Positions 12,965-25,781 of a stretch of 64,000 nt of DNA are shown one piece after another. This stretch comes from Dryomyza anilis (Eukaryota > Arthropoda > Insecta > Diptera > Dryomyzidae). Numbering within the stretch: the stretch's first letter is position 1; the number at the start of each line of letters is the position of its first letter. The position numbers and the translations under genes are program-made. The stretch lies in the NCBI GenBank assembly GCA_951804985.1, contig OX638131.1, forward strand, positions 2,604,001 through 2,668,000, given 5' to 3'. Below the pieces are notes generated by a model. It saw only the letters and a program-made list of their open reading frames with translations, had not been told where the DNA came from and did not search any database.

Positions 12965-13256
12965 TGTGGAGGACCTTACAACAGTTTTGAAGAACTTAAA
13001 CCGGGTTTTCCTAACATTTGTGCTATTTGTACTAAAAGTAGTGGAACGTTGAGGTTATTCCTCATACGAACGGCGGGGTTTTTCGTAGGCAATATTTTAC
13101 TCTTGTAGATTTGCCATTGACTGCCGAGAGGTAGTGCGGTATTGAAAAATGTTATCTTTGAAAAGACGTTGTTAGTCTCGTCTCAGATTTGAACCTATGC
13201 CTTTCGTCTCACAGTAAAAGCATTAACTTCTGAGCTTCCGATGTGGAGAACCTTAG
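12965..13256 (-). repeat. Degraded tRNA-derived SINE copy
   Basis: Aligns by eye along its length with the better copies at 14926-15236 and 47508-47798: GAAGAACTTAAACCGGG, GTAGTGGAACGTTGAGG, ACGAACGGCGGGG, TAGGCAATATTTTACTC, TTTGCCATTGACTGCCGAG, then the region that should be a tRNA-like head on the minus strand. The B box is weakened (AGATTTGAACC) and the head is mutated, so this is an old copy. The 3' tail would lie at the low-coordinate side. Confidence 0.65.
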
Positions 13257-14602
13257 ATAAATTTAGAGAGTTCAAAGTATATTGGGTCATAGTAATAAAA
13301 ATCGAGTTAACTTAAAAATTGAAGCAAAAGCTTGTCAAAATTTTACTCATTTTGCTCCAATTTGTATGCTGAAAACCATTTACATTGCTCGAATTTTTTT
13401 GCCCATTTACTTAAAATTATTTTAATAAAGTAAAAACTTTGCTTTGATTGTTTCCAAAACATTTCTATCGACCATGTTCCGGCTTTCGATCGAATTCCAA
13501 TCGAATTTCATACAAAATTTGTAAACAAACGGTTTTGAATTCGATGTCACAATACAAATAATGTGTTTTTAAAACAAATTCAAATCGTTGAAGTCAAAGA
13601 AAACGGATGGAATTCATTGAAAAACATATTTTTCAAACCTGTGATATCGAAAACATATTTTATATGAAATTCGATTGGTATTCGATCGAAAGCAGGAACA
13701 TTGCCATATTTCTAGATTTTATTAGTAATTTATTTCTGATTAAAACACATTGTTTTTAATAGCATATCGCTATCATTGTAGGGTATGAACATAATAACTA
13801 GAATCATATCACTCTAATATTGATGATGACATGTATTACATATGCTATAAAAGGTAGTAGTATCGTAGCAACATTTGGTAGTAGTGCAGCACTTTTTAGC
13901 AATAAAGTTTCACCTCACTGAAATGATTTTCTGCAGTGATTCCGGATGTGATTATTATAAAGAGCGAACGAACATTCTTCTGTATGGCAAACATGTTCCA
14001 CAAGATATCATAGATACTACTTTATATCCGTTACGACGACGACTAATATAGGAGGGATAGCAGAATTATTCCCAAAGAGACAAAAACCATTTAGCCATGA
14101 TGAAATTGCTTAGGAATGCATCCGTTTCTAAGATCAAATTAACAGAGGAATAGGTTATAAATTCAAGTTTTTCTTACTTTTTTTGTTTTGTTACTTTATG
14201 ATCCATTTTGAATGATTGTAGAGAGTACTAAACTATACACACTAGTTGATTAATTTTCATGTGTTATACGCGTAACAAGTAGAAGCAGAAGACGAAGAAT
14301 GAACTCCTTGCTATAGTTCAAATGGCTCCAATTGAGTCAATTAAGATAGTATTAAGTACTGTATGTATTATGAAACACCAAGCGTTGATAAATTCCGGCA
14401 TTGAGACTGACTCTGACTACACCTTACTTATATTTCTATGTAGTATACTCTACGATAATACTTTTGTTGTAATAAATTTACTTTATGCATTTTTCATTTC
14501 ATTTGATTGATTTTATTTTTATATATATTCAATCAAAGCGAATATTTTTTGATAAATTAATAAGTTAAAGTATGTTTATGTAAAAAAAATGAAAAAAATT
14601 GA

Positions 14603-15300
14603 TTGGGTGTTTGAATAAGTTCTCGCTGTTTTTTTAGAAATTTGATTTTTTTTAAACATATTACTGAAACAATTTTACTTTTTTTACTTTTCCCCTCCGG
14701 CAGCATTTGAATTTCTCGTCGAAAAAACTACATGGCTTTTGAAGCTATCAAAGTGTCGACTCATTTTTAACCTCTTCAAAAGAATGTAAATGCTTCTCAG
14801 CTTGGCCTGTATCATTGATCGGAACAAGTGATAATCGGAAGGAGCAATAATAAACTACTGGATCCCAAAAAATGAAGAGCAGAAGTTTGGAACGATGAAT
14901 ATTCGGCTTTGTTGATTTATGGCCGCGTTTAATAATAATAGTTCGGCACTACAGTCCTGAAGAACTTAGGCCGAGCTCTCTCACCATTTTGAGCTGTGCG
15001 TGTTATATTTGTACTCAAAGTGGTGGGACCTACAGTTTATTGCCGAATGCGAACGGTGGGTGAGAGCTTTTCATAGGCAATGTTTACTCTCGTAGGATTA
15101 CCGTGGACTGCCGAGAAGTAACGCGGTATAGAAAAATGTTTTCTATGAAAAGATGTTGTTAGCCCCAGTCCAGGCTTGAACATGCGATCTTTCGGCTCGC
15201 AGTTCAACGCACAAACCACTGAGCTACCGCGGCTACATAATATTTCCTACGTTTAGGGTTATCGCCTAGTGTATTCCAGTTACGATACATTATGTTTATA
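14603..15300 (-). mobile_element. Decayed mariner-like element copy interrupted by a SINE
   Basis: The left end TTGGGTGTTTGAATAAGTTC is the same terminal sequence as the mariner at 37818. Downstream phrases match that copy in order: GGCTTTTGAAGC, AAGTGTCGAC, CAAGTGATAATCGGAAG, GCAGAAGTTTG.AACGATG, ATATTCGG, then after the SINE TACGTTTAGGGTTATC and CCAGTTACGA. The right terminal repeat is missing, with similarity lost near 15300. Relative to 37818-39080 it has internal deletions, and the reading frame is destroyed. Transposase would have been on the minus strand. Confidence 0.75.
14926..15236 (-). repeat. tRNA-derived SINE inserted in a mariner copy
   Basis: Reading the minus strand from 15236: GTAGCCGCGGTAGCTCAGTG forms a tRNA-like 5' head with an A box (TAGCTCAGTGGTT), and the B-box position reads ATGTTCAAGCC. 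The body then follows and ends in an ATT-repeat tail (AATAATAATA on the plus strand at about 14930). The mariner sequence resumes directly on the far side. About 85-90% similar by eye to the copy at 47508-47798. Confidence 0.8.
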
Positions 15301-15539
15301 CGGAACTGTGTTCCGAATTTTTATTTCAATTTTTTTTTTTTATTAAATATAATTTAATAATTTTCAATATTTATCCTTTTTGTGCAGTTTTTAGAGGGTG
15401 AACTGTTTTCCACAAATAATGACAATGAGAAGTGGTGCGTTCGGCATGATTTTTTATTGACTTACTCCAAACTAACTCTTAAAAACCTCTAACTCTACAC
15501 AAAGAATAGAGATCCATTTCGCTAACCAATTTTTTGCCC

Positions 15540-15715
15540 AACCAACTTAGTCGGTTCTCTCAACCGCTTAGTCAATATTTATGGTTAAACTAAAACAGTT
15601 GTACTACAACATATTTCGAAAAGTTTTAGAACTATTTTGCCAACAAATTTAACCGAATGATGTTTGTTTCGTTCTTCCAACATCATGCCAAAAGAGTATT
15701 TGTTTTGTGTACATT
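15540..15715 (-). repeat. Dispersed repeat, inverted relative of 19805-20095
   Basis: Contains AACTTAGTCGGTTCTCTCAA, TTCGAAAAGTTTTAGAAC, AACAAATTTAACCGAATGA, TTCGTTCTTC and CATGCCAAA. The same words in reverse-complement order occur at 19805-20095 (TTTGGCATGAAG, AAGAACGAAA, TTCATTCGGTTAAAACG, GTTCTAAAACTGTT, AAGAACCGACTAAGC). The family is unnamed. The following 15715-16080 is dominated by long A and T runs. Confidence 0.5.
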
Positions 15716-16082
15716 TTTTGAAAAACTTTTTTTTCGAAACAATTTTTTTTATAACATTTTTTTCCAACAAATTAAAAAAAAAAAATTTAAGTACATTTTT
15801 TCGAATTATTTTTTTTTTTTTTTTTAAATTTAGTAAAAAAAAAAACAAAATGAACAATTTACAAAAAAAAATTAATTTATTCATATATGAGGATTTAAAT
15901 TCATTCCTTGCTATTGAGTAAAAAAAATTAAGGCCAAACATTTTTTTTTCGATAAATATTTTTTTCGGACAATTTTTTTTTTTACTTTTTTTCGATTATT
16001 TTTTTTCAACAACATTTTTCTATTATTTTCTAAAAACATTTTTTTTTTTTGAAAAATTCGTATAAAAAAGCCCATCCATTAA

Positions 16083-16344
16083 TATATCGTTGTTGTACAA
16101 CGAAAAGTCACCAAATACATTTTCAAAATGCCAAATATTATATTTATTTCTTTATAAATCCGTCAATTTTTAATCGATGATCTCAATTTTTTTTACCATA
16201 GCATAAGAAAATGTAAATCTATTAGTTGATTTTTCCACTTTAAAAATTCATCAATTACTTTTTATAATATTAATCAACAAACTCGAAAATTAAGTTTTTT
16301 CATAAAAATGTATTTGGTGACTTTTCGTTCTACAACGACGATAT
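16083..16344. mobile_element. MITE with about 40 bp inverted ends
   Basis: The left end ATATCGTTGTTGTACAACGA continues with AAAGTCACCAAATACATTTT. The right end, reverse-complemented, starts ATATCGTCGTTGTAGAACGA and continues identically through AAAGTCACCAAATACATTTT. The element is about 260 bp with an AT-rich centre and no coding capacity. Confidence 0.8.
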
Positions 16345-19300
16345 TTTGAAAAAAATCATATAAGCTAAACAGTATTTTTCAATATTAAATATTATGTCGA
16401 ATAAAAACAAACAACATTTTTATAATATATATTCTTTTTTTGTTTAAGGACATTTTTTTTCGAATTATTTGCAAAAAACATTTTTTTTTTAAATTGTTAA
16501 AAAATGTCCATCTAATAATATATTTTGAAAAAAAATATTAGTTCAACACTATTCATCCTATTGAATATTGTATGCATAATTATTATGAACAATTTACAAA
16601 AAATAAAATTGAAATTATTAATATTTGACGATTTAAATTCATTGCATTGAAAATTTCATTCTTCACTATGATGTTCGATAGTATGATTAAATATATATAT
16701 ATATATAATGAATGCATTCATCAATAGGTCATTTAATGAACGGAGTTGGCGAAAAAATTCATAATATGTGTGAATAAATTCATCATATTGATGATTATTT
16801 TTTCTATGTAGCTTAAGCCTTAAATGCCGTACGGTTTCGGAAGAATTAAAAAACATTATTTAAACTTCCCGCCGAGACTTGAAAATTGCATCAAGCGCCA
16901 TCATTTGCGTCGATCACCGCTTGAAACGAACATCATTCGACAGCTGAACGACCAGTAGAGGGAACCAACCAACCTCCAAAAACGACACTTTCGAAAAATA
17001 ATGTTGGTGGTAAATTCTTTAAAATAGGAGCTAAAAAATATGTCCGTGACCGTTGTACTGTCTAGATGCCTTTTTAATATTGCACTTTTTTCAATGTTTC
17101 AGGGTACTTTTCTTAGTATTTAGGCTATAGTAATTAAACCATAAACCAGGTTAACGAAAATAACATCCAAACTAACGAACAAAATTACTAACTTATTTTC
17201 TATCTGATCTACTTTTTAAAAGATGTTCTCAACATAATTTTGGTCGTTTACGCAATATAAAATAATTTAGTATGCAAGTAATGTCAGTGCGAATTATACA
17301 GAAATGCTGTATGTGATGTCCATTGGAAAAAAAAATAGAGTTGATTAGAACAAATATGACATGTACAAAGAGCTCAGCATGGGCATTTTTAAGATGATGT
17401 ATTATAAAAATATTTTTATCAGATGCATGACGGTACTACAGATTACTTCTGACTATATTTATCTATATAATTTTTGAGCCTGTTATTCTAGTTTGTCAGA
17501 CATTCGACTACCATTTCGAATGTGTTGCCGGATGTTCAAATCAATTTCAGTTCTATATTCATTATTAAAACCATAAAAATGAGACTATTTAAAGCAAGCT
17601 AACTTGTGTATCGAAATAAATTATTACTGATTTTTTGACACAATAACAAAATTGTATAGCATTCATTGACTATTGCCGCACATTCATTGTATTGCTTGCA
17701 ACTGCCAGGACAGCAGGTCCTTTCTTTGCTTTCCTTTTTTGAAAGGCAACCGTGAGAACTCCTTGTGATGCACATGATGTTATATAGTTCTATATATATT
17801 GAATAGGTACTTTCAGATCAGTTATATACCTAACCTTCGTTCGTTTCTTTTTTTTTTGAAAGGGATGTTTGTTGCTAATGTACTTCACATACATACTACA
17901 TGTATCCTTGTGATTTTTCTTTTTAAACCAAAGCATACCACACAATTCAGTCTTATTTTAGGGATTGCATCTTTCCAAATGGTTTCGGATTTCAATGGAA
18001 ATTTGAAGAACCGATTAATGGAACGATTGAATGTGGCCCAGTACTTGAGATAAATACAGACTACGATATTTTGTTTGTACATAGGGCGTTTTTTTTTCTT
18101 TTTTTGTTTTTGTTTTGTCGTATTGAGATAAGGTGAAGAAATTTAGAACAAAATTCATTAAGTCGCTGGTAAAACAACCAAAGGATCTTGGCTTCCTATA
18201 TACGAATAACACATACACTATATTTCTTACTGTTAATACACATGGTTTTTATTTTAACGGATGTATTGGCCCTTTGCCTAAAGCCGGATCAGCCTACTAA
18301 AGTGCTACACTCAAGGTTCGAAACTGTTGCTCTTCCTGGTGCCATTTTCTTAGAAATCTAGTTTTACAAAAATAGTTTTAAATTATATTCGAAGCAGTCT
18401 TTGATTCTAATTAAGTTAATCGATAGTTTAACCTAAATCTTATCACATGTCCATATGTTACCCTAAGAACGAGTGGGATAGTTGCACGAGTATCGCTTCC
18501 CAAATTCCACAATTATGAAGAGGTTATGTCACACCGCAAAATGCAAAAGGTGCACACAATACAGGTGCAACAACAACAGTAAAATTGAAGACAGCAACAA
18601 AAGCAATAACTACACAAGTCGAATGTACGTACTACATAAATACATCCGCACTGCTGGTTATTGCGGAACGATTCCACCATGGATACGTTCAATATGCGGT
18701 AATGTACATCACGCTAGTTGGAGCAGTAGGCTACCATGTCAACGGCCGACTGAATTGAATTGAACCAGCTTCCAAGCAATGTGCATCGCCGTGAGACAGT
18801 AGTTTTGTCTGCAAATGGATCGCAGTATACAATGGATCTATCGCAGCGCTATGTAGTATGTATGTCTATGGTCATAACTGTTGTGTGGCGCGGGGAATTT
18901 GGGCAAGACGCTAAACAAGAAAAAGCTCTAGTACTGTGCGTCCGTCTGTCCGTTCGTCTGTCTGTCTGCCTGTCTTTCTGTCCCGACGTCGATTTGTCTA
19001 TTGATCGTGTGGCCGCCGATCATTGCATCAATGCGGCAATTGCAGTGTCTTACCGGTGCTGCTGAACAACTTTCACCATTCACGTAATCTTTCCGTATAT
19101 TGCAACCGATTTTAAATGTTAATACTCGCACAATAGCAGCTCGATTGTTGTTGAACGGATGATTGTATGTATTCTAAATTGCAAAAATTCTTTCAAAAAT
19201 TATGACTTGATATAAACCTCGGTGGTATTAAATCAGTTGAATTCCATATACGGAAATCTACAAAATATCATATAATAAAGTTAAATCACATGGGAAGGAC

Positions 19301-19404
19301 TTATATTCGGTCGTGTCCGACTTTGACGTCCGACACCCTTGATGGAGATATTAATGTGCGATAATTAGTTGATTGCCGCTTACTGTCCGAATATAATTCC
19401 CACA
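16345..19404. other. AT-rich gene-free stretch
   Basis: No gene supported. It includes an (AT)n run at about 16691-16709 and a GC-richer block at about 18480-19070 with CTGTCTGTCTGCCTGTC near 18957 that resembles the 9.4-10.6 kb block in composition. Short open frames on both strands across 18480-19130 are simple-sequence derived. Nothing else recognised. Confidence 0.4.
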
Positions 19405-19730
19405 AGAGATGGGCACGTGAGCATATTTTAGCGAGTTTCACGTGAATTACGCGTGGTTGTGAATGAATAGTAATTGACTCACGAGATTGTGAGTAAGGGT
19501 GAGTAGAACAGAAAAATCCCGTAAATGACTGTGATTGAGTACAATTTTTGCGTGAGTTGAATACTTTGCAGAATTGAAACACGTGATTTTAGCGTGATTC
19601 AAGTGAATCATACGTGATTTTGATTGAATCTTTCACGTTATTGTGAGTGAGTATGAGTAGAAGAAATAAAGTCCGTGAGTGTGAGTGATTAGATAATTCC
19701 TTTCGTGAGCAGGAGTCAATTTCTCATTCC
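19405..19730. repeat. GTGAGT/CACGTGA-rich repeat, copy 1
   Basis: Begins AGAGATGGGCACGTGAGC and then repeats variants of CACGTGAATTACGCGTGG, GTGATTGTGAGTGAGT, and CGTGAGTGTGAGTGATT. It shares the opening AGAGATGGGCA and the internal words with 48548-48722 and 49999-50169. The right side fades out near 19730 without the mirrored CCCATCTCT end. Confidence 0.6.
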
Positions 19731-19804
19731 AACAGTAACCGAAACCAAAATCGTTATCCGTTTATAACAGATATCAAAGGTTTTGATTTTATACCGGTTT
19801 TTAA

Positions 19805-20095
19805 AAAAGTACACACACAAAATCCACTTTGGCATGAAGTTTGAAGAACGAAAATGTTAGTTGTAACAACCAACTTCATTCGGTTAAAACGTATTTTCTA
19901 CGTATTTTCTATTTGGATGGCGCTTGAAATATTAGCCTATACACACTCCAAATTCTTCTAAATATGTTCGAAATTGTTCTAAAACTGTTCCAATTGAAAA
20001 TACAACTCTTTGAGTTTAGACTGTAAGAACCGACTAAGCAGTTGAGATAACCGAATCAGTAGTTTGGCCAAAGAGTTGGTTAGTGCAACAAATCT
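19805..20095 (+). repeat. Dispersed repeat, inverted relative of 15540-15715
   Basis: Shares TTTGGCATGAAG, GAACGAAAATGTT, TTCATTCGGTTAAAACG, GTTCTAAAACTGTTCC and AAGAACCGACTAAGC with the reverse complement of 15540-15715. This copy is longer. No coding potential and no clear ends. Confidence 0.5.
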
Positions 20096-22919
20096 GTATT
20101 GTGTGTTATACAATTACACTATTTTTCCTATGGGTATCACATACATCATATTGATTAATTTCGTTCTACAAACCATGATCAATTATATTGAAGAACGATT
20201 CATAATATTAATAACTACAAAACATCAATGTTATGAATTCAATATCAATTTGATGAATGACCGAAAAAGTGTTCTTCAGTATGATAAAGTGTATGTGAAG
20301 AAAACGTTTCATCATATTAAGGAACAAAAATATAAAATGCAACATATGTGTACATCATATTAAAGAATGCTATTTCAATCAAAATATTTATATTTCGTTC
20401 ATTTCTCACGAAGTTCTTGTAAGTTATTTCTTATATAATGCTTGCTCGACATGCATAAATTACTAAAATGTTTTAAATATATGTAAATAAATATATTTAT
20501 AATTGCAACTTTTTATTCATAAAAGGCTATATTAAAAAGAAATAAATTGAAAAAATGTTTTGGATTTTTTTTTTTTGAATAAGTTTTTTGGGCAATTTTT
20601 TTTCGAATTTTATTTTTAGAAAATAATTTTTTTTTGTTAATTCGTAAAAAAAAATGTCGATCAATTCATTTATTTAGTTCAACCATATTAGTTCAAAAAT
20701 AATATAGTACTTTCAAAAATTCCAAAAAACTTAAAACTTTTTTTTATTTAATTATTATGACTACTATAAATTTAATATATAAATCAATGCAATGTAATAA
20801 AAATTTATTTAAATGTTAACTAAAAAAATCATGATTGTTTACACTATTTTTGGATAATTTTTAGTACCTATTAAGGATCTTATAATAAAAGAAGTCCAAA
20901 CTAACGAGCATAACTGATAAAATATACCTTCTTAACTAATTATATGCAAACCTATTTTTATTTGATTTTGATTATTGAAAAGAGGACATAACTTATATAT
21001 ATTGAAATGCATATTTTAAAAATTATATAGAAAAATGTTAAGTGACTTTCGACTATTTTCTGGATAACCATGAAACTTTTTTAAAATATTGATTTTAATT
21101 TTGGTTACCCCAAACACTATTTTCTTATTAATCATTATATCCTAAATAATAAGAAAAATAATCAAAAATAGTCTAAACTATATTTAAATTTGTCCAGTAC
21201 AAATATCTCTAAAACGTATTCAAATTAGTCTAGACAATTGAAAGAAAAATTGCGTTTAGATAATTTTTTAAATCGTTTTTAAAGTATTAAAGGCTTAAAA
21301 TTTCGTTGCAATTTTTTAAAATACTTACAAAATATTATAAAATGGGTTGTCCATATATGAACATTTCCTACATAGGAAAAATTTGGTTTATTAGTGTTAT
21401 ATATCAAATTATTTGGAATTGGTTTGTAGTTACTTTTTTTGATGAAAAGAATTCGATTGTTTATCCAGATATCATAAAAACAAAACAGAAACGATTGGGT
21501 TTCAATCATGCCTTGTTATGTCTGCCATTTAAAGTATAATTATAAATTATATTAAGGAGATTCATTTAATTTTGTAATTATTTCAAATACGCAGTATATC
21601 GTAAAATATAAGCGAGGTCCAAAAGTTTTGCATACAACTTAGATTATTGTTCTTATTTCTCGTAAGAGCCTTTAAGAAAAACCTATTTTTCAAAAGTGAT
21701 TTGTTAGCCAAACTGACATTTTCGAATTCGATAGATTGAATGTGGTATGCAAACGATATCTCATTATTAAACAGTGCCATCGAATCAGAATTCAACGACA
21801 GATATGCATACTTAATACGTATATGTTAACCAAACTTCCGTGTTAATGTCAAAATGCATTAAATAACTGAGTTTATATGGTTTTTCATCTTTGTGAAATT
21901 CTGAATTGTTCACCACCAACTTCATTTGTTTCTGGCATTCGAATGCACAAAGGAGTTTTAGTAGTTCAGGCACGTCTTACATATTGTCTTTACATACTCG
22001 TAATATAGCTGAATTTGGTATGCAACAGAACTTCTGGTACTGGCTCGGTCGGTCGGCGCTCAGGTGAGATTCCGAAAACAGATACGGTTTTGGTCATTGT
22101 CTTTGGAAAAATTCAATTGCATGTCTGTCTGTGTTAGTACGATATGTAAATGGTTACGACAGTTTGTGACGTTCCTCAACGGTAGAATGCATTTCATCGG
22201 AGAGGACCGGACCGCGGGCCGGACAGTCTTTACTTCTTCTTTCTGACTTTATGTTTCTAAGAGTTACGACGGCTTCGTTTAAATGTTTCATTATGCAGCA
22301 CACGGGCTTCAGAGTGGATCGCTGGACGTGCAAGAACGCCACTCGGTCGTAAGCAATAGAACTGATACATTGCACTTGTCTGGGTATAATTTCATATGCG
22401 TTAGTGTAAAACATGGTTTGAAAATTGATTCCATAATACAGAAATCATTTTAACATGTGAGTCCCAAGTTTGGTGTCGTTGCACTTTATTCGAACTTTGA
22501 TCTTATTATGTTTTAGCCATATAAGGCGGATCTACGAAGATCCGTATGTTCAATTAACACCTGTATTTTTATTTGTAAAATATATACCCAAAATTACATT
22601 ATAGAGATCCAATTTAATCCATTCGAATATGATATTAAATACGATCTAAAGAATTAGTACCATTATGTGGATATAAACCTGAGCTTTCTTGTATTTCAAC
22701 AGTTAAATATGTTACTAAATAAGGTGTCTTCCTTAAAGTAGGCGTAACATTACAAATATACGTCGTAGCGGAAGATTCGCGTTTAATTAAAAACGTGGAA
22801 TCAAATTTCTAAGAAGTCTCAACCTTTGCATATTTTATGACGATTGGATGATTTTTACGTCCTTTACTAATTAATTGGACCCGATCAATGGAATCCAAAG
22901 AAGTCAAGTTTCTAACTTA
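20096..22919. other. AT-rich gene-free stretch
   Basis: Long T-runs and A-runs (20560-20660) and no protein-like frame. At 22046-22068 the phrase GGTCGGTCGGCGCTCAG|GTGAGATT looks like the end of a CG-containing exon followed by a splice donor, and 22150-22360 is less AT-rich. Neither can be linked to an acceptor or a protein, so I leave them unassigned. Confidence 0.35.
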
Positions 22920-24500
22920 AAATAGCTATAACTTTATTAATATATAGCGCAAACATTGTATATTTTTACTTATAGTAATTACACTACACAACAAAATGAG
23001 AAAAAAAGTTTGCGCAGTAAATTCCATTATTTTTGTATTATTGGAAATGACTCGCAGAATTTGAATATATGAATTAAAAAATGTTCTACGGATAGGTTTA
23101 CGAGATTTCGGGCAATAATTTTTGTACTGAGCTTTCAAAAAGGTGGTCACATATATTTGTAAATATTTCGCGTTTAATAAAACCCATAAACGCAATTGTT
23201 ATATCGACTTAAAGATAATTAAATATTCAATAAACATTTCTTACAATAGTTTGGAATTGGTTTACTGGTTTAAGAAAACTCTACAGAAGAACTCGTAAAA
23301 TGTAAATTTTGTCGACCAAAATTTTATTAAAAAATGCATTTAAAAACTGACGAAAAATTGAAAACGCAAGATGATGCACAGTTTTTTTGTAATAGCCTGC
23401 AAAAATTTTAAAGAAAACGATGTAAAAATAAAATAAATCTATGGATACGTTTTGAGAACAGAAAAAATCATGTGAAAGCATTACAATTGGGTATTAACTA
23501 AAAAAAATCGCATAATATGTTTATACCCAATACCCATGGGTTACAAGTTATAAAATATATGTGAGGATATTTTAGCGCGTCTTATTAGGCGTGACTGGTA
23601 TGAAAAAGTATATATTTTCTTGGTCAACATCACTTTCCGAGTCGATTTAGATATGAGCGTCTGTCTGTCCGCCTATACACGATAACTTTAAAACTGCTAT
23701 TCCGAATGATGTGAAATATATTTTCAATATATTTTAGTAGAATAGTAATTCAAAGTTCGAAAATCAGTCGATTTAGTCAACGTAATCTACTACATCCACT
23801 ACGAAATATGGGTTTACATTTTAGGATCACATATCTCGTTAAGTATTAAATATAAAGTTATAAAATTTAAAATTAATTACATGCAATCATCTGTCAATAG
23901 GTGCTCAAAAAATAATCGTGATCCGCTCACATTTTTTATTTTTATGCCTATTTGTATAGAACTCAATTATATTGCTTTCATATAACTTTTTTTATCCTCA
24001 AATGTTACCCATATATTAACCATATATTTTTGTCATTTATAGCACAATTTCTACGAAAGAGTGTGAACTAATTTTGAAAAATTAAAATGTGTGTATCATC
24101 TTACTTTCTCGATTTTTTTCAATTTTTTTAAATGAATTTTTTCATAAATTTTTGTTGAAAAAAAAAAATGTTTTTTCAAGTTCTCCTTTCGAGTTCTCTT
24201 AAACTAATGAACCAATTTAAAAATGTTTATTCAATATTCAATAAACTTTCATTCGATATAACATTTGATCATATGTGTAATTTAGAACGCGAGATATTTG
24301 CAAATATATGTGACCACCTTTATGAAAGCTCGGTCCAAAAGTTATTGGCCCATATTTTCTAAACCTATTCAAAGAAACATTATTAAAACATATTTTCGGA
24401 ATAAGGGCGTCATTTTACATAATACAAAAATAACCTTGACTGCTGCGCAGAATGGCTGTTGTGTAGTGTTATTGGAATCGGTCAGCATGGAAACGATAAA
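22920..24500. repeat. Pair of inverted repeats of about 280 bp, arms 22.92-23.24 and 24.22-24.50 kb
   Basis: The left arm contains GTAATTACACTACACAAC, TTTGCGCAGTAAATTCC, TTTCAAAAAGGTGGTCACAT and ATTTGTAAATATTTCGCG. The right arm has the reverse complements: CGCGAGATATTTGCAAATAT, GTGACCACCTTTATGAAAG, CTGCTGCGCAGAATGG and GTTGTGTAGTGTTATTGGA. The similarity is imperfect (old). Between the arms, at 23525-23700, is an unrelated dispersed repeat. This could be two inverted insertions of one family or the arms of one element. Confidence 0.5.
23525..23700. repeat. Dispersed ATACCC...GTCTGTCTGTCC repeat fragment
   Basis: Contains ATACCCATGGGTTACAAG, GAAAAAGTATATATTTTCTT, GAGTCGATTTAGATATGAGC, GTCTGTCTGTCCGCC and CACGATAACTTTAAAACTG. 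A second, shorter fragment sits at 25935-26060 (TATACCCTACTCCAAGAGTG, GAAAAGTATATATTTTAATA, AAGCATGAC). Repeats with this phrase order are common in fly genomes; I cannot assign the element class with certainty. Confidence 0.5.
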
Positions 24501-24539
24501 TAAAGTTTCTAACTTAAAATCCCTATATCTTCTTTAATG

Positions 24540-25432
24540 TGGATCCAGGACAGGAGCTTCCAAATCTTCTTTGGAGGACCTGTAGCAAATTCAACAACGT
24601 GCGATATTTTAAATACGAGATCAAAATATTTCAACCACTATTGGTTTTCTTGAGCACCGAAGAACTGTAGGGTGTGTAAGCCGGTTTTTTTAGGTATTAT
24701 TATGGAAAGTGTTCGAGGACAATTCACAGCATGATTCCACCAGGTCTTTCTACTCGGGCATCGAACCAAGGACACCCCTTTGTAGTCCACACGGTTCTCA
24801 ACAGAACCACGCCTTATAAAGACAAAAATCATTTTTCAGTCGCAAAATACGTTTGTTGAACAATCTCCCTGCGTCCCAACATGTTTAATATTGGGCAATT
24901 TAAAGCAAACATCCACCGTAACTACTTCACCTTAAACCCTTTAACCTATAATCCTTCTTACGATCAACACAACACACGATCAATAGGGACAGGCATCCCC
25001 TGAGCGTTGGATAATTTGTAAAAATAAATCCAGTAAGGATGTTTAGGAATTTTTGAGTAGAGAAAATGTGATTATTGGTGTAATGAAATTTGTAAGAATG
25101 ATGAAAGTATCCTTTTTGCTTTTAAAATAATGTTCAATGTACGTACACTCAGAAAACAGTTTCTTCAAAAGGAAATTGACCTTGATATTTCTAAGGAAAT
25201 ATTTTTTTTAATAAAAAAAATAAAATATTCTTAAATAATAACTAAAATAATCGTATAAGGGAATCCTATATGATTCGATAACGCATAACGATGGACTATA
25301 TTCGATTAAAAACATTCATGTGTTTAATTTTCTATTTAAGACATTTACGAGCTTTCGCCGACTTTTTTTTAACGATACAACATAAAATTAAGTAAATGCA
25401 TTTTATTTTTATATAAAGCTCTTATCAAATGT
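24540..25432. other. Gene-free stretch with a possible second tRNA-like SINE fragment
   Basis: On the minus strand at about 24835-24660 the phrase CTTGGTTCGATGCCCGAGTA resembles an RNA polymerase III B box (GGTTCGATGCC) with tRNA-like sequence upstream of it. No clean cloverleaf can be drawn, so a SINE fragment is only suggested. At 25233-25320 and again at 26715-26830 a related phrase occurs (AATAATCGTATA.G.GAAT, GATTCG.AAACGCATA, ACA.TCAT), also present at 60175-60310. Confidence 0.35.
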
Positions 25433-25781
25433 ACACTAAAAAAAAAAACAAAGATGATTACCAGAAATATCACAGCACTAAATATCAAGTTATTTACTAA
25501 TTATTTAGATCGTCTTTGAGATAACCATCTCTCAAACATCCGTCAAATACGATAAATATTGCTAGCAACCATCTTTCAAATTTACGATTACATATAACAA
25601 CCATCCAATGTCCAAGAACTCAGGTTGTTTGCTATCAGTCAACTGTAAATATCTCAATTTTCATTACTGTTGTGACAGACATCTCGTAACTATCTGCATA
25701 TATGTCATATGCTACAAGGCGTAAATTTAAACAGATAGCTGCAGCAAGACTTTCATAAACATCTTGTTTTCTTAGAGTACG
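25433..25781. mobile_element. Candidate MITE with GTACACTAAAAAAA / TTTTCTTAGAGTAC ends
   Basis: The left end GTACACTAAAAAAAAAAACA and right end TTGTTTTCTTAGAGTACG are imperfect inverted repeats. The adjacent words CAAAGATG and CATCTTG continue the symmetry. The interior has repeated phrases such as CTCAAACATCCGTC and CATCTTTCAAAT. About 350 bp, non-coding. The ends are low-complexity, so confidence is moderate. Confidence 0.45.

Noticed and set aside
15585..15941. 118-codon minus-strand frame rich in Phe/Lys
   Set aside because: Arises from long A and T runs; both strands are open over the same interval.
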